DNA of 9,409 nucleotides from an uncultured Mucispirillum sp. GTDB taxonomy: Bacteria; Chrysiogenota; Deferribacteres; Deferribacterales; Mucispirillaceae. Shown here one piece after another: positions 1-7,051 of this stretch; the stretch's first letter is position 1, and each line of letters begins with the position of its first letter. Made by a program: the position numbers and the translations under genes. Under the pieces are notes generated by a model, which made no database searches, had not been told where the DNA came from, and saw only the letters and a program-made list of their open reading frames with translations. The stretch is from the NCBI GenBank assembly GCA_945947845.1, contig CAMEZN010000040.1:1-9409 (forward strand). Reading direction: 5' to 3'.

Positions 1-652
1 CAGCAGCAATAACATCTATAATTATAACAGCCATGATTATCCAGTTTTCTTGAAGAAGATAGTAGTTAAAAAGAGCACCTATGATTAATGCACCTATTGT
101 GCCGCCAATTAACCCTTCTACTGATTTACCAGGGCTGACTTTTGGAATAAGTTTGTGTTTACCAAATGCAACACCTGCAAAATATGCAAAAGAATCACTT
201 GCCCATACTACAAAGCATAAGAATAAAACCCATTCATATCCTATCTCTTTTAAAAGAGCCATGAAAGTAAGCATAAATGGCACAAACATTACAGCAAAAA
301 AGTTATATGATACTTCTTCCATAACCTTTTCAACAGGATTAGATGAAAACATTTTTAAAAGAAATAATATAAAAAGAATAACAAAAGCATAAGCAGTAAA
401 AGCTGTAAAACCTAAAAAGTATATAAGAAATGGAACAAGAACTGATGATACCCACATTAATGGAGTATAAAGACGGATATTTTCATTTTTCATGATTTTA
501 ATAAATTCATAAGTTCCTAATAAAGAAATTAATGCAATAACAGTTAAAAATATGTGTGAATGTGCTTTAATAATTAAAAGTAATGCAATAGGTATAAGGA
601 TTAGTGCAACAATAATTCGCATAACCATTTCTTTTGCTTTTTTGCTGTCCAT
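1..652 (-). CDS. cdsA: Phosphatidate cytidylyltransferase (CDP-diglyceride synthase), C-terminus cut by the window edge
   Basis: This integral inner-membrane enzyme makes CDP-diacylglycerol from phosphatidic acid and CTP, the branch point for bacterial phospholipids. The frame is open from the ATG at 652 to the window edge, giving 217 residues. Several hydrophobic segments are visible (about 10-30, 33-48, 63-82, 85-101, 117-134, 140-151, 182-200 and 204-217). The family-typical stretch WASDSFAYFAGVAFGK (150-165) is followed by KLIPKVSPGKSVEG at about 167-180 and a GG pair. The C-terminal signature (KR..KD...PGHGG..DR) lies beyond the edge, so catalytic integrity cannot be judged. The start is supported by a GAGG Shine-Dalgarno about 7 bases upstream. 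The gene follows uppS after 12 bases and is the last visible gene of the pyrH-frr-uppS-cdsA operon. Identity is firm from the central motif and the context. Confidence 0.93.
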   Translation of the reverse strand, partial: MDSKKAKEMVMRIIVALILIPIALLLIIKAHSHIFLTVIALISLLGTYEFIKIMKNENIRLYTPLMWVSSVLVPFLIYFLGFTAFTAYAFVILFILFLLKMFSSNPVEKVMEEVSYNFFAVMFVPFMLTFMALLKEIGYEWVLFLCFVVWASDSFAYFAGVAFGKHKLIPKVSPGKSVEGLIGGTIGALIIGALFNYYLLQENWIIMAVIIIDVIAA

Positions 653-664
653 AATGAACCCTCA

Positions 665-1390
665 CTAATTGTTTAACTGTTCGTCAGTTTTTCCAAACCT
701 GCGAACTCGTTTATTAAAATCATCAATAGCCCTGTCAAAATCATTTTCATCAAAATCAGGCCACAGTTTATCTGTAAAATAAAGTTCAGCATAAGATATC
801 CGCCATAACATAAAATTACTTATTCGCTGCTCGCCGCTTGTGCGGATAAGTAAATCTACATCTGGAAGTTCGCTGTTATAAAGATTGTCTCTAATAGTAT
901 CTTTTGAAATATCATCAATATTTAAACTGCCCTGCTTAACTTGTTTTGCAATATTTTTCATACAGTCAACAAGCTCGTCCTGAGCACTGTAACTTAAAGC
1001 CATATTTAAAAGCAGACCAGTATTATTTTTTGTCTCTTCTTTAAGTTTTAAAAGGGATTGCCTTGTTTTTTCTGGTATAAGCTCATCTCTGCCTGAAAGC
1101 ACAAAACGAATATTATTTTTAGTAATAGTCTCCCATTCAGATGCAATATATTCATCAAGCAGATTCATTAAAAAAGAAACTTCTTCTTTTGGACGGAGCC
1201 AGTTTTCAGCAGAGAAAGCAAATATACTTAATGCTTTTAAATGGTTTTTTGCAGCATGAGTAATAATCTTTTTAACAGCCTTCACTCCCTCTTTATGACC
1301 TAAAAAACGAGGAAGCCCCCGTTTTTTAGCCCACCTGCCGTTACCGTCCATAATTATTGCTATATGGAGATTTTCTAAGCCCTTTGGCAT
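665..1390 (-). CDS. uppS: Undecaprenyl diphosphate synthase (cis-isoprenyl transferase)
   Basis: This cytosolic, membrane-associated enzyme condenses isopentenyl diphosphates onto farnesyl diphosphate to form the C55 lipid carrier for peptidoglycan and surface glycans. Its 241 residues are the usual length. Visible motifs are MDGNGRWA at 14-21 with catalytic Asp15, GH at 31-32, FAFSAENW at 57-64, and the C-terminal signature DLLIRTSGEQRISNF at 179-193, which continues to the WPDF at 210-213 and includes the diphosphate-binding Arg183 and Arg189 and Ser191. The position normally reading YGGR reads YSAQ here (134-137), a departure from the textbook motif, although relaxed versions exist in other phyla. 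The start overlaps the frr stop by one base (TAATG), which indicates translational coupling, and a GGAG site sits just upstream. Function is confident; the motif change is an observation only. Confidence 0.95.
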   Translation of the reverse strand: MPKGLENLHIAIIMDGNGRWAKKRGLPRFLGHKEGVKAVKKIITHAAKNHLKALSIFAFSAENWLRPKEEVSFLMNLLDEYIASEWETITKNNIRFVLSGRDELIPEKTRQSLLKLKEETKNNTGLLLNMALSYSAQDELVDCMKNIAKQVKQGSLNIDDISKDTIRDNLYNSELPDVDLLIRTSGEQRISNFMLWRISYAELYFTDKLWPDFDENDFDRAIDDFNKRVRRFGKTDEQLNN

Positions 1391-1944
1391 TATATCTCCA
1401 TAACTTCTTTTTCTTTTACAGCTGTAATTTCATCTATTTTTTTAACAGCATCATCAGTAATTTTCTGCACATCATCTTGCAGTTTTTTTGAATCATCTTC
1501 GCTTATTTCTTTATCTTTTTCTTGTTTTTTTATTTTATCGTTAGCATCTCTTCTTTCATTACGAATTGCAACTTTTGCATCTTCGCCCATTTTTTTAACA
1601 ACTTTAACAAGCTCTTTTCTTCTTTCTTCTGTAAGCTGAGGGAAAGGAACACGAATAACTTTACCATCGTTAGATGGATTAAAACCCATTTGACTATTTT
1701 GTATAGCTTTTTCAATAGCTGGTATCTGGCTTGCGTCCCATGGTGAGATAGTAACAAGCCTAGGTTCTGGTGCAGAAAGAGAAGCTACACCAGTTAATGG
1801 AGTAGGGGTGCCGTAATAATCAACTTTAATATTTTCAAACATAGCAACACTTGCTCTGCCTGTTCTAACACCTTTTAATTCTTCTTTATAAAAGCTGATA
1901 GATTTTTCAACTGAATTTTTAAATTCCTTAACAACTTCGCTCAT
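1390..1944 (-). CDS. frr: Ribosome recycling factor
   Basis: With EF-G, this protein splits the post-termination ribosome from mRNA. Its 184 residues match the standard length of about 185. The N-terminal helix of the three-helix bundle contains GVRTGRAS at 25-32. The small beta domain follows with DYYGTPTPL (42-50), ISPWD (66-70) and GFNPSNDGKVIRVPFPQLTEERR (87-109, written in part). The long C-terminal helices carry RNERRDAND at 128-136, with conserved Arg132. Nothing is missing. The start is supported by AGGAG about 6 bases upstream. It follows pyrH after 31 bases and overlaps uppS by one base, in the widely conserved pyrH-frr-uppS order. Confidence 0.97.
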   Translation of the reverse strand: MSEVVKEFKNSVEKSISFYKEELKGVRTGRASVAMFENIKVDYYGTPTPLTGVASLSAPEPRLVTISPWDASQIPAIEKAIQNSQMGFNPSNDGKVIRVPFPQLTEERRKELVKVVKKMGEDAKVAIRNERRDANDKIKKQEKDKEISEDDSKKLQDDVQKITDDAVKKIDEITAVKEKEVMEI

Positions 1945-1975
1945 AGATTCTCCTAAATAATATATTATTTACCAT

Positions 1976-2686
1976 TTATTTCACTAGAGTGCCCACCGGC
2001 TCTCCTTTAACTATTTTCATTAGGTTATCTTTTCCAAACATATCAAATACTATTAAAGGTATTTTATTATCCATACACATGCTTATTGCTGTTGCGTCCA
2101 TAACTTTAAGACCTTTTGTAAGCACATCAATATAGCTTATCTCATCATATTTTGCAGCAGATGAATCTTTTTTAGGGTCAGCAGTGTATACTCCATCTAC
2201 TTTTGTAGCTTTCAGCACAACATCTGCATTAATTTCTGATGCTCTAAGTGTTGCAGTAGTATCTGTTGTAAAATAAGGGTTTCCAGTCCCCCCTGCAAAT
2301 ATAACTACTCTTCCTTTTTCTAAATGCCGCATAGCTCGCCTTCTTATGTATGGTTCTGCAATCTGTCTCATTTCAATGGCAGACTGCACTCTTGTTTCTA
2401 TGCCGTTCATTTCAAGAGCATTCTGCACAGCAAGGCAGTTTATAACTGTTGCCAGCATGCCCATATGGTCTGCTGTAACCCTGTCCATTCCTTTTGCAGC
2501 AGGTGATACACCGCGGAAAATATTGCCCCCACCAATAACAATGCCTATTTTAACACCTAAATCATAGATAGGTTTTATTTCTGATGCTATAAATTTTACA
2601 GTTTCTGCATCAATTCCATACTGAGCACTGCCCATTAAGGCTTCGCCGCTTAATTTTAATAATATTCTGTTATACTTTAATTCCAT
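1976..2686 (-). CDS. pyrH: Uridylate kinase (UMP kinase)
   Basis: This enzyme phosphorylates UMP to UDP with ATP. It belongs to the amino-acid-kinase fold, is specific to prokaryotes and is usually hexameric. I start it at the ATG at 2684-2686, giving 236 residues, the normal length. That ATG has a perfect GGAGGT site five bases upstream, and the protein then begins at the conserved core (KLSGEAL at 11-17). Other motifs are GGGNIFRG (52-59), [11 protein letters not shown] (73-83), [12 protein letters not shown] (132-143) and [12 protein letters not shown] (160-171). The frame stays open upstream to 2827, but that extension is unlike the family and lacks a ribosome site. pyrH heads the operon from its own promoter region; tsf, its common upstream neighbour, is absent and a divergent gene pair lies there instead. 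Confidence 0.96.
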   Translation of the reverse strand: MELKYNRILLKLSGEALMGSAQYGIDAETVKFIASEIKPIYDLGVKIGIVIGGGNIFRGVSPAAKGMDRVTADHMGMLATVINCLAVQNALEMNGIETRVQSAIEMRQIAEPYIRRRAMRHLEKGRVVIFAGGTGNPYFTTDTTATLRASEINADVVLKATKVDGVYTADPKKDSSAAKYDEISYIDVLTKGLKVMDATAISMCMDNKIPLIVFDMFGKDNLMKIVKGEPVGTLVK

Positions 2687-2690
2687 ATAT

Positions 2691-2696
2691 ACCTCC
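2691..2696 (-). promoter_or_regulatory. Ribosome binding site that decides the pyrH start
   Basis: The minus strand reads GGAGGT here, with four further bases before the ATG at 2686. This match to the anti-Shine-Dalgarno sequence selects the internal ATG over the upstream in-frame ATG at 2827, which has none. Confidence 0.9.
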
Positions 2697-2714
2697 GCTG
2701 CATTTAAACATTTT

Positions 2715-2743
2715 AGAATACTATAATAATAGAATATAATCAA
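2715..2743 (-). promoter_or_regulatory. Candidate promoter for the pyrH operon
   Basis: On the minus strand TTGATT (2738-2743) and TATTCT (2715-2720) are 17 bases apart, about 30 bases upstream of the pyrH start. Both boxes are partial matches and the region is so AT-rich that other pairings are possible. Some promoter is expected here because the upstream neighbour is divergent. Confidence 0.3.
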
Positions 2744-2789
2744 GTGGAATAATTTTTTATACAAGTATTGTTTATTCCTAAAATTTTTC

Positions 2790-2820
2790 TTGACATTTTG
2801 CAATCGGGGGGGGGTATGAT
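2790..2820 (+). promoter_or_regulatory. Sigma-70-type promoter with a G9 tract in the spacer, probably phase-variable
   Basis: A consensus -35 box TTGACA (2790-2795) and a near-consensus -10 box TATGAT (2815-2820) are separated by 19 bases, nine of them an unbroken G run (2806-2814). The predicted transcription start near 2827 leaves a short leader containing the strong ribosome site at 2837-2845, so the geometry suits the gene at 2851. A 19-base spacer is two longer than optimal; losing one or two Gs would give 18 or 17. Slipped-strand changes in homopolymers placed this way switch Neisseria porA and opc. That this one varies is an inference. Confidence 0.75.
2806..2814 (+). repeat. Homopolymeric G tract, nine bases
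   Basis: Nine consecutive G residues in an AT-rich intergenic region, the longest G or C run I see in the window. It lies between the -35 and -10 boxes of the 2851 promoter, and also in the discarded upstream extension of pyrH. Confidence 0.95.
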
Positions 2821-2836
2821 GAGCCATTAAATCTGA

Positions 2837-2845
2837 AAAGGAGGT
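2837..2845 (+). promoter_or_regulatory. Strong ribosome binding site for the 64-residue protein
   Basis: AAAGGAGGT, a near-complete match to the 16S rRNA tail, ends five bases before the ATG at 2851. It is the main argument that this short frame is a real, well-translated gene. Confidence 0.9.
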
Positions 2846-2850
2846 GTTAT

Positions 2851-3045
2851 ATGGCTGACAAAATTAAGCCAGAGGATAATGTATCAAATATGCAAAATCC
2901 TAATCCTGATACTAAGGGCATAAATGCACAGTTTAAAGCAGCTCAGGACAACAGGTCAAATCAGCTGAATCCTAATAATCCAGCATACTGGAAAAGCAGG
3001 GGAATTGAGCCTGAACATAAAGATAAAGATAAAGCTGATAAATAG
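2851..3045 (+). CDS. Small hydrophilic protein of unknown function (64 residues)
   Basis: I do not recognise a named family. The protein is highly polar, rich in Asn, Asp, Lys and Gln, with no signal peptide or membrane segment, so it is probably cytosolic and perhaps partly disordered. The densest motif-like part is [19 protein letters not shown] at 33-51, and the tail is a run of charged residues (KDKDKADK). It is supported as a gene by the exceptional ribosome site and by a well-placed promoter. It is the first gene of a plus-strand pair with the lipoprotein 50 bases downstream, and is divergent from pyrH. If the G tract in its promoter changes length, its expression would switch. Confidence 0.8.
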   Translation: MADKIKPEDNVSNMQNPNPDTKGINAQFKAAQDNRSNQLNPNNPAYWKSRGIEPEHKDKDKADK

Positions 3046-3049
3046 TTAA

Positions 3050-3069
3050 AGCATAATTTCTTTTATGCT
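3050..3069 (+). other. Small hairpin between the two plus-strand genes
   Basis: AGCATAA (3050-3056) and TTATGCT (3063-3069) form a perfect 7-bp stem with a 6-base loop, four bases after the stop of the upstream gene. No T run follows, so it looks less like a terminator than an intercistronic stability or partial-termination element. Confidence 0.45.
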
Positions 3070-3095
3070 ACTTATATCTTAACAAGGGGAATGAA

Positions 3096-3404
3096 ATGAA
3101 ACTTAAATTATTAACTACTGCATTATTATTTGTTATGATTGCAGGCTGCTCAACAGTTGTGCCTGTAAACTCTACATTACCTGTAACAGTTACACTGTCT
3201 GCAAATGATTTAAAAATAGGTGATAAAATTACTCACTCAATACCATATAATAAAAAAGACCCTAATATATATGCAAAAGTGTATAGAGAAGCTCTTCTAA
3301 AATCTGGCTATGATTTTATACTTCTTCCACAGTATGAAATAAAAGATTCTGTTTTTAAAAGCACTATTACAATTATTGGTTATGGTGCAAATGTAAAAAG
3401 ATAG
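3096..3404 (+). CDS. Small lipoprotein of unknown function
   Basis: The 102-residue precursor has a basic N-terminus, a hydrophobic stretch at 5-15 and a lipobox IAGC with the lipidated Cys at 18, leaving a mature protein of 85 residues. Ser follows the Cys, which in the E. coli rule favours release to the outer membrane. The mature part alternates short beta-like hydrophobic segments (for example VTVTLSAND at 31-39 and STITIIGYGANV at 89-100) and has no further Cys. I cannot assign a family. The start at 3096 has AAGGGGA five bases upstream; an ATG at 3091 opens only a two-codon frame. The gene probably shares the G-tract promoter with the gene before it and is closed by the terminator at 3430. 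Confidence 0.85.
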   Translation: MKLKLLTTALLFVMIAGCSTVVPVNSTLPVTVTLSANDLKIGDKITHSIPYNKKDPNIYAKVYREALLKSGYDFILLPQYEIKDSVFKSTITIIGYGANVKR

Positions 3405-3429
3405 TATTTATAAAGTATTTGAATGTATA

Positions 3430-3453
3430 AAAGCGGGTTTTTATGCCCGCTTT
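3430..3453 (+). terminator. Bidirectional intrinsic terminator between the lipoprotein gene and lepB
   Basis: AAAGCGGG (3430-3437) pairs with CCCGCTTT (3446-3453) around an 8-base loop. The stem ends in a T run on each strand. It lies between two converging genes, 25 bases after the lipoprotein stop and 5 bases after the lepB stop, so it probably serves both. Confidence 0.88.
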
Positions 3454-3458
3454 ATATA

Positions 3459-4046
3459 TTAATGAATTAAGTTAAACAGTCTTGAAAATCTAGGTCCGTT
3501 TTCTCCCCATGACCAGTATATAATAAATGCTTTTCCTACAATCGCATCTTCTTTTACATATCCCCAAAAGCGGCTGTCTGCACTGTTATCCCTGTTATCG
3601 CCCATCATAAAATAAAAACCTTCCGGCACAGTAAATTTTTCTACATTATCAGCTATTTCAAGGTGGTAGCCTTCTTCAAACCGCACATAGTCTGGCTCTA
3701 ATTTTTCACCATTTCTATAAACTACCTTATCTTTTATTTCTATAACATCGCCCGGAACACCTATAACCCGTTTAACATAATCTATTTTTGGATTAAGTGG
3801 GTATTCAAATACAACAATATCATCATGCTCTGGTTTTGAAAATTTATAAGAAAGTTTATTAACCAGTATAAAATCACCTATTTGGAGAGTATCAAGCATT
3901 GAGCCAGTTGGGATAGTATATACCCCTAAAAAGAAAGTCCTGATAAATATTGCTATTACAAATGCAACAACAATACTATCTATAATCTCTTTTGAAGAAC
4001 TTTTTGGTTTTTCTTCGTTATTTATATTTTTTTCTTTTTCGCTCAT
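3459..4046 (-). CDS. lepB: Signal peptidase I
   Basis: This inner-membrane serine protease (family S26) removes signal peptides from exported proteins. Of its 195 residues, the first 20 are charged and cytosolic, followed by one membrane segment at about 22-42. The catalytic domain follows: IPTGSM (45-50) with nucleophile Ser49, GDFILVNKLSYKF (57-69), YVKRVIGVPGD (90-100) with general base Lys92, and GDNRDNSADSR (149-159). All the family boxes are present. The single predicted transmembrane segment and compact size resemble the short forms rather than the two-segment E. coli enzyme. The start lies one base after the lepA stop, with an AGGAGA ribosome site inside the end of lepA, so the two are probably co-transcribed and coupled, as in many bacteria. 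Confidence 0.95.
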   Translation of the reverse strand: MSEKEKNINNEEKPKSSSKEIIDSIVVAFVIAIFIRTFFLGVYTIPTGSMLDTLQIGDFILVNKLSYKFSKPEHDDIVVFEYPLNPKIDYVKRVIGVPGDVIEIKDKVVYRNGEKLEPDYVRFEEGYHLEIADNVEKFTVPEGFYFMMGDNRDNSADSRFWGYVKEDAIVGKAFIIYWSWGENGPRFSRLFNLIH

Positions 4047-4047
4047 A

Positions 4048-5853
4048 CTATTTGTCTTCTCCTATTCGCAGCACTGCTAAAAATGCTTCCTGCGGCAGCT
4101 CAACAGAGCCTATTTGTTTCATTCGTTTTTTACCTTCTTTTTGTTTCTCTAACAGTTTTCTTTTACGAGTAATATCTCCGCCGTAACATTTTGCAATAAC
4201 ATCTTTCCTAAATGCTTTAACAGTGCTTCTTGCTATCACTTTATTTCCAATTGCTGCCTGAATAGCAACTTCAAACATCTGCCTTGGAATAACTTCTTTC
4301 ATTTTTTCAACTAACTCTCTGCCTTTATAGTCTGCTTGGTCTCTATGCACAATAATAGATAAAGCATCAACAGGTTCTTTATTTATAAGAATATCAAGTT
4401 TCACAAGTTTACTTTCCCTGTATTCTGCAAACTCATAATCAAAAGAAGCATACCCCCTTGAACATGATTTTAATTTGTCATAAAAATCCATTACTACTTC
4501 CATAAGTGGCAGCATATATTCTAATATTACACGGCTTTGTGATAAAAATTTCATATTAGTCTGCCAGCCCCGTCTTTGCTGTAACAGTTGTATAACTGCA
4601 CCAACATATTCTGATGGCAATATTAAAGTGGCAGAAATGTATGGTTCTTCTATTTTTGTATAATTATTTGGGTCTGGTAAGTCGGCAGGATTATCTACTT
4701 CTACACAAGTGCCGTCAGTTTTATATATCTTATAGATAACAGTAGGTGCAGTAGATATCAGGTTTAAGTTAAATTCTCTTTCAAGCCTTTCCTGCACAAT
4801 CTCCATGTGTAAAAGCCCAAGGAACCCGCACCTAAATCCAAAACCTAAGGCAGCAGAGCTTTCTGGTTCAAATGTGATAGCACTGTCGTTTAAAATAAGT
4901 TTTTCTATTGCATCTCTAAGGTCTTGATACTGGTTTGGGTCAATAGGATAAAGCCCGCAGAAAACAACAGGTTTTACATTCTTGAAGCCCGGAAATGGGT
5001 CTTGTGTAGGGTTCTTTGCATGGGTTACTGTATCGCCTATTTTTACTTCATGCACATCTTTAATGCTGGCAGAAATAAAACCTACTTCTCCCGGTCCTAA
5101 TTCTTCCATTTGTGTAGCCTGTGGCAGAAACTTACCTATTTCTATAATTTCATATTCTTTCCCTGTTGCCATAAACTGGACTTTATCACCTTTTCTAATA
5201 ATACCGTCCATAACACGAATAAGAACAATAATGCCGCGGTAAGAATCATACCATGAATCAAAAATCATAGCTTTTAAATTTTTATCTGGGTCTCCTTTTG
5301 GAGCTGGAACTTGTTTAACAATAGCTTCAAGTATTTCTTTTGTGCCAATATTTTCTTTTGCACTGGCAGGTATTGCTCCGCTTGCATCTATACCGATAGA
5401 ATCTTCAATTTCTGCTTTTACTCTCTCCACATCAGCAGAAGGCAGGTCTATTTTATTAATAACTGGTATAAGTTCTAGATTCTGGTCAACTGCCATAAAA
5501 GTATTAGCAATAGTCTGGGCTTCTACACCTTGGGAAGCATCAACAACCACTAATGCACCTTCACATGCTGCTAAACTTCTTGAAACTTCATATGTAAAAT
5601 CCACATGTCCGGGAGTATCAATTAAGTTTATAATATAGTTATTACCGTCATCAGCTTTATAGTTTAAGCATACTGTTTGGGCTTTAATTGTAATACCGCG
5701 TTCTCTTTCTATATCCATAGAATCAAGAACCTGAGCTTTCATCTGCCTTTTTTCAAGTGCACCTGTATATTCTATAAGCCTGTCTGCAATAGTAGATTTA
5801 CCATGGTCAATGTGGGCAATAATACTAAAATTACGAATAAATTCTGTCCGCAT
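4048..5853 (-). CDS. lepA: Elongation factor 4 (LepA GTPase)
   Basis: This ribosome-associated translational GTPase is linked to back-translocation, rescue of stalled ribosomes and 30S assembly. Its 601 residues are the family's usual length. The G-domain motifs are complete: AHIDHGKST (13-21), RGITIK (52-57), DTPGH (79-83), NKID (133-136) and SAK (164-166). The EF-G-like domains follow, and then the LepA-specific C-terminal domain, recognisable by [20 protein letters not shown] and the ending PQEAFLAVL. The start at 5853 has AGG-rich sequence upstream and the expected beginning ([13 protein letters not shown]). It heads the lepA-lepB pair; the likely promoter lies just upstream at 5895-5923. 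Confidence 0.97.
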   Translation of the reverse strand: MRTEFIRNFSIIAHIDHGKSTIADRLIEYTGALEKRQMKAQVLDSMDIERERGITIKAQTVCLNYKADDGNNYIINLIDTPGHVDFTYEVSRSLAACEGALVVVDASQGVEAQTIANTFMAVDQNLELIPVINKIDLPSADVERVKAEIEDSIGIDASGAIPASAKENIGTKEILEAIVKQVPAPKGDPDKNLKAMIFDSWYDSYRGIIVLIRVMDGIIRKGDKVQFMATGKEYEIIEIGKFLPQATQMEELGPGEVGFISASIKDVHEVKIGDTVTHAKNPTQDPFPGFKNVKPVVFCGLYPIDPNQYQDLRDAIEKLILNDSAITFEPESSAALGFGFRCGFLGLLHMEIVQERLEREFNLNLISTAPTVIYKIYKTDGTCVEVDNPADLPDPNNYTKIEEPYISATLILPSEYVGAVIQLLQQRRGWQTNMKFLSQSRVILEYMLPLMEVVMDFYDKLKSCSRGYASFDYEFAEYRESKLVKLDILINKEPVDALSIIVHRDQADYKGRELVEKMKEVIPRQMFEVAIQAAIGNKVIARSTVKAFRKDVIAKCYGGDITRKRKLLEKQKEGKKRMKQIGSVELPQEAFLAVLRIGEDK

Positions 5854-5894
5854 TCCTTTTCCTGTCCTTAATATATCTGTATTGTTAGTAGTTA

Positions 5895-5923
5895 TTTTTA
5901 TCAGAAAATATTGTTTTTAGCAA
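5895..5923 (-). promoter_or_regulatory. Candidate lepA promoter
   Basis: On the minus strand TTGCTA (5918-5923), lying within the 23-bp repeat, is 17 bases from TAAAAA (5895-5900), about 40 bases upstream of the lepA start. The -10 box is a poor match. The -35 box is identical to the one used by the better promoter at the other repeat copy. Confidence 0.35.
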
Positions 5924-5936
5924 TAAAAAAGGATAA
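5914..5936 (+). repeat. 23-bp direct repeat, copy 1 (lepA side of the restriction-modification module)
   Basis: It reads TTTTTAGCAAT, then six A, then GGATAA, and is identical over 23 bases to 7979-8001 in the same orientation. Flanking bases differ on both sides (G/T before, G/A after). The pair encloses both restriction-modification genes. Confidence 0.85.
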
Positions 5937-6184
5937 GTTGAATTTAAAATCTATGTATATTATATTTTATATAAATATAGTTATTGATAAAATTTTAAAT
6001 TATAACACATAATATTAGTTAGTAAATTTATTGAAATAATGTAAATAAGTAATTAATATTACAATTCAAATAAGTATAATAGTTATTGGTAAATTTAAGC
6101 AACCATTGATATATTATTTTTAAAAGAATACATAATATATACTACAATTTGTTTATAAATATAATGATTAAATATGGTATAAAA

Positions 6185-7042
6185 TTATTTAATAACCTTG
6201 TCTAATATATTATTATCTAAATCATTAATGTTATATATATGTTCCATATATTGAAAGGTTTCTTTTAAATTGTTTTTTGCTTTTGTCCAACCTAATCCAT
6301 CAGTTATCCACATGAATGTAAAATTTTTTAAATTGATAGTTTCTTTTGCTATTTCTTTATAACTTCTTGCAGTTTCATTAAGTTTTGAACCAGAACTATT
6401 ATAAAAATTAACTTCTATTGCATAAATATGATTCTTTTTTTTGATTACAAAGTCAAATGTTTTATTTGCATTTTTTTCTAATATATTTGATAAATTAATA
6501 TGAAATTGCTTATAAATATCAATCGTATCTATTTGACTAAAATATGTTATATTTTTTTCATATCCAGCTGCTTGAATATAGCTTTCTACAAGGTTTTCCA
6601 TAACCTTACCTGTTCTATTTTTCCGTGCATTTGAGTCTAGTCCTACTTCAACTCCTGTGATATAGTCTTGTAGAGATTTAACTTTTGAATTTGAGAGTAA
6701 ATTGAAAAGCCCAGTTTCATGCATAAATTTAATATATATGTCAATATTCTCTTTATTAAACTTTGTAAAATTAATTAAATTTTTTCCTGTATTATCATTT
6801 ATTATTATTTCATATTGACGTGTAGCTAGTAATATTGGAATACACCGTAATGTATCAGGATACTTATTTAAGATGTTTTTAAATTCTTTTTCTATATTTT
6901 TACTACCTATCAAAGAATTTAATATATGTAACTCTACTTTGATTTTTTCAATATTTGCATATATTTTTTTAAAATCAGTAAAAAAATCATAAGTATAAAT
7001 ACTATCATTGAATGTTTTAAACCAGTTTTCAAAATTTCTCAT
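6185..7042 (-). CDS. Type II restriction endonuclease, DpnII family, predicted GATC-specific
   Basis: It is predicted to cleave double-stranded DNA at unmethylated GATC. Its 285 residues match my memory of the DpnII endonuclease over the full length. Shared landmarks are the NSLIGSKNI box (42-50), DYITGVEVGLDSNARKNRTG (126-145), the nuclease core TFDFVIKK...YAIEVNFYNSSGSKLNETARSY (195-228, written in part) and FMWITDGLGW (243-252). In the core, Asp197, Glu210 and Asn212 occupy the places of a PD-(D/E)xK-type active site, so it looks intact. It starts 9 bases after the methyltransferase stop, and the GAGGT ribosome site overlaps that stop codon, so it should be translated after, and coupled to, the methylase. 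The gene is markedly more AT-rich than its housekeeping neighbours, which suggests transfer. Confidence 0.92.
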   Translation of the reverse strand: MRNFENWFKTFNDSIYTYDFFTDFKKIYANIEKIKVELHILNSLIGSKNIEKEFKNILNKYPDTLRCIPILLATRQYEIIINDNTGKNLINFTKFNKENIDIYIKFMHETGLFNLLSNSKVKSLQDYITGVEVGLDSNARKNRTGKVMENLVESYIQAAGYEKNITYFSQIDTIDIYKQFHINLSNILEKNANKTFDFVIKKKNHIYAIEVNFYNSSGSKLNETARSYKEIAKETINLKNFTFMWITDGLGWTKAKNNLKETFQYMEHIYNINDLDNNILDKVIK

Positions 7043-7051
7043 TATATTACC

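Larger units (their letters stand above)
5854..6184. other. 331-base AT-rich intergenic region between lepA and the restriction gene
   Basis: The lepA leader, a candidate lepA promoter and one copy of the 23-bp repeat (5914-5936) occupy the lepA side. The rest, 5937-6184, is almost all A and T, has stops in every frame I followed and shows no GC-rich terminator. ATAGTTATTG occurs twice (5977-5986 and 6079-6088) in similar context, but short repeats are expected by chance in such composition. I see no gene, tRNA or convincing RNA structure. Confidence 0.6.

Noticed and set aside
81..392. Plus-strand open frame of 103 residues
   Set aside because: It lies antisense to the clear cdsA coding sequence and has no ribosome site or family resemblance.
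1522..1757. Overlapping open frames within frr on both strands
   Set aside because: frr explains the region fully; these have no start signals and unnatural composition.
2806..2814. G9 as a sequencing homopolymer error
   Set aside because: It cannot be excluded from one sequence, but an error of a base or two would not remove the tract or its position in the spacer. It would only alter the exact spacer length.
2687..2827. In-frame upstream extension of pyrH starting at 2827 and reading through the C run
   Set aside because: No ribosome site precedes 2827, the added 47 residues resemble translated non-coding sequence, and the ATG at 2686 has GGAGGT and gives the normal family length. A translational frameshift role for the tract on pyrH is therefore unlikely.
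3091..3099. Two-codon frame ATG AAA TGA overlapping the lipoprotein start
   Set aside because: It has no spacing to the ribosome site, which fits the ATG at 3096. Such minimal frames arise easily in AT-rich DNA, so I do not claim regulation.
4982..5638. Plus-strand open frames of 86 and 98 residues opposite lepA
   Set aside because: Antisense shadows of a strongly conserved gene with complete GTPase motifs.
5977..6088. Second occurrence of ATAGTTATTG with similar flanks
   Set aside because: Ten-base matches are expected by chance in a segment that is nearly all A and T; there is no regular spacing and no third clear copy.
5937..6184. Possible decayed gene in the AT-rich gap
   Set aside because: The minus-strand frames I followed are broken by frequent stops and I recognise no protein fragment.
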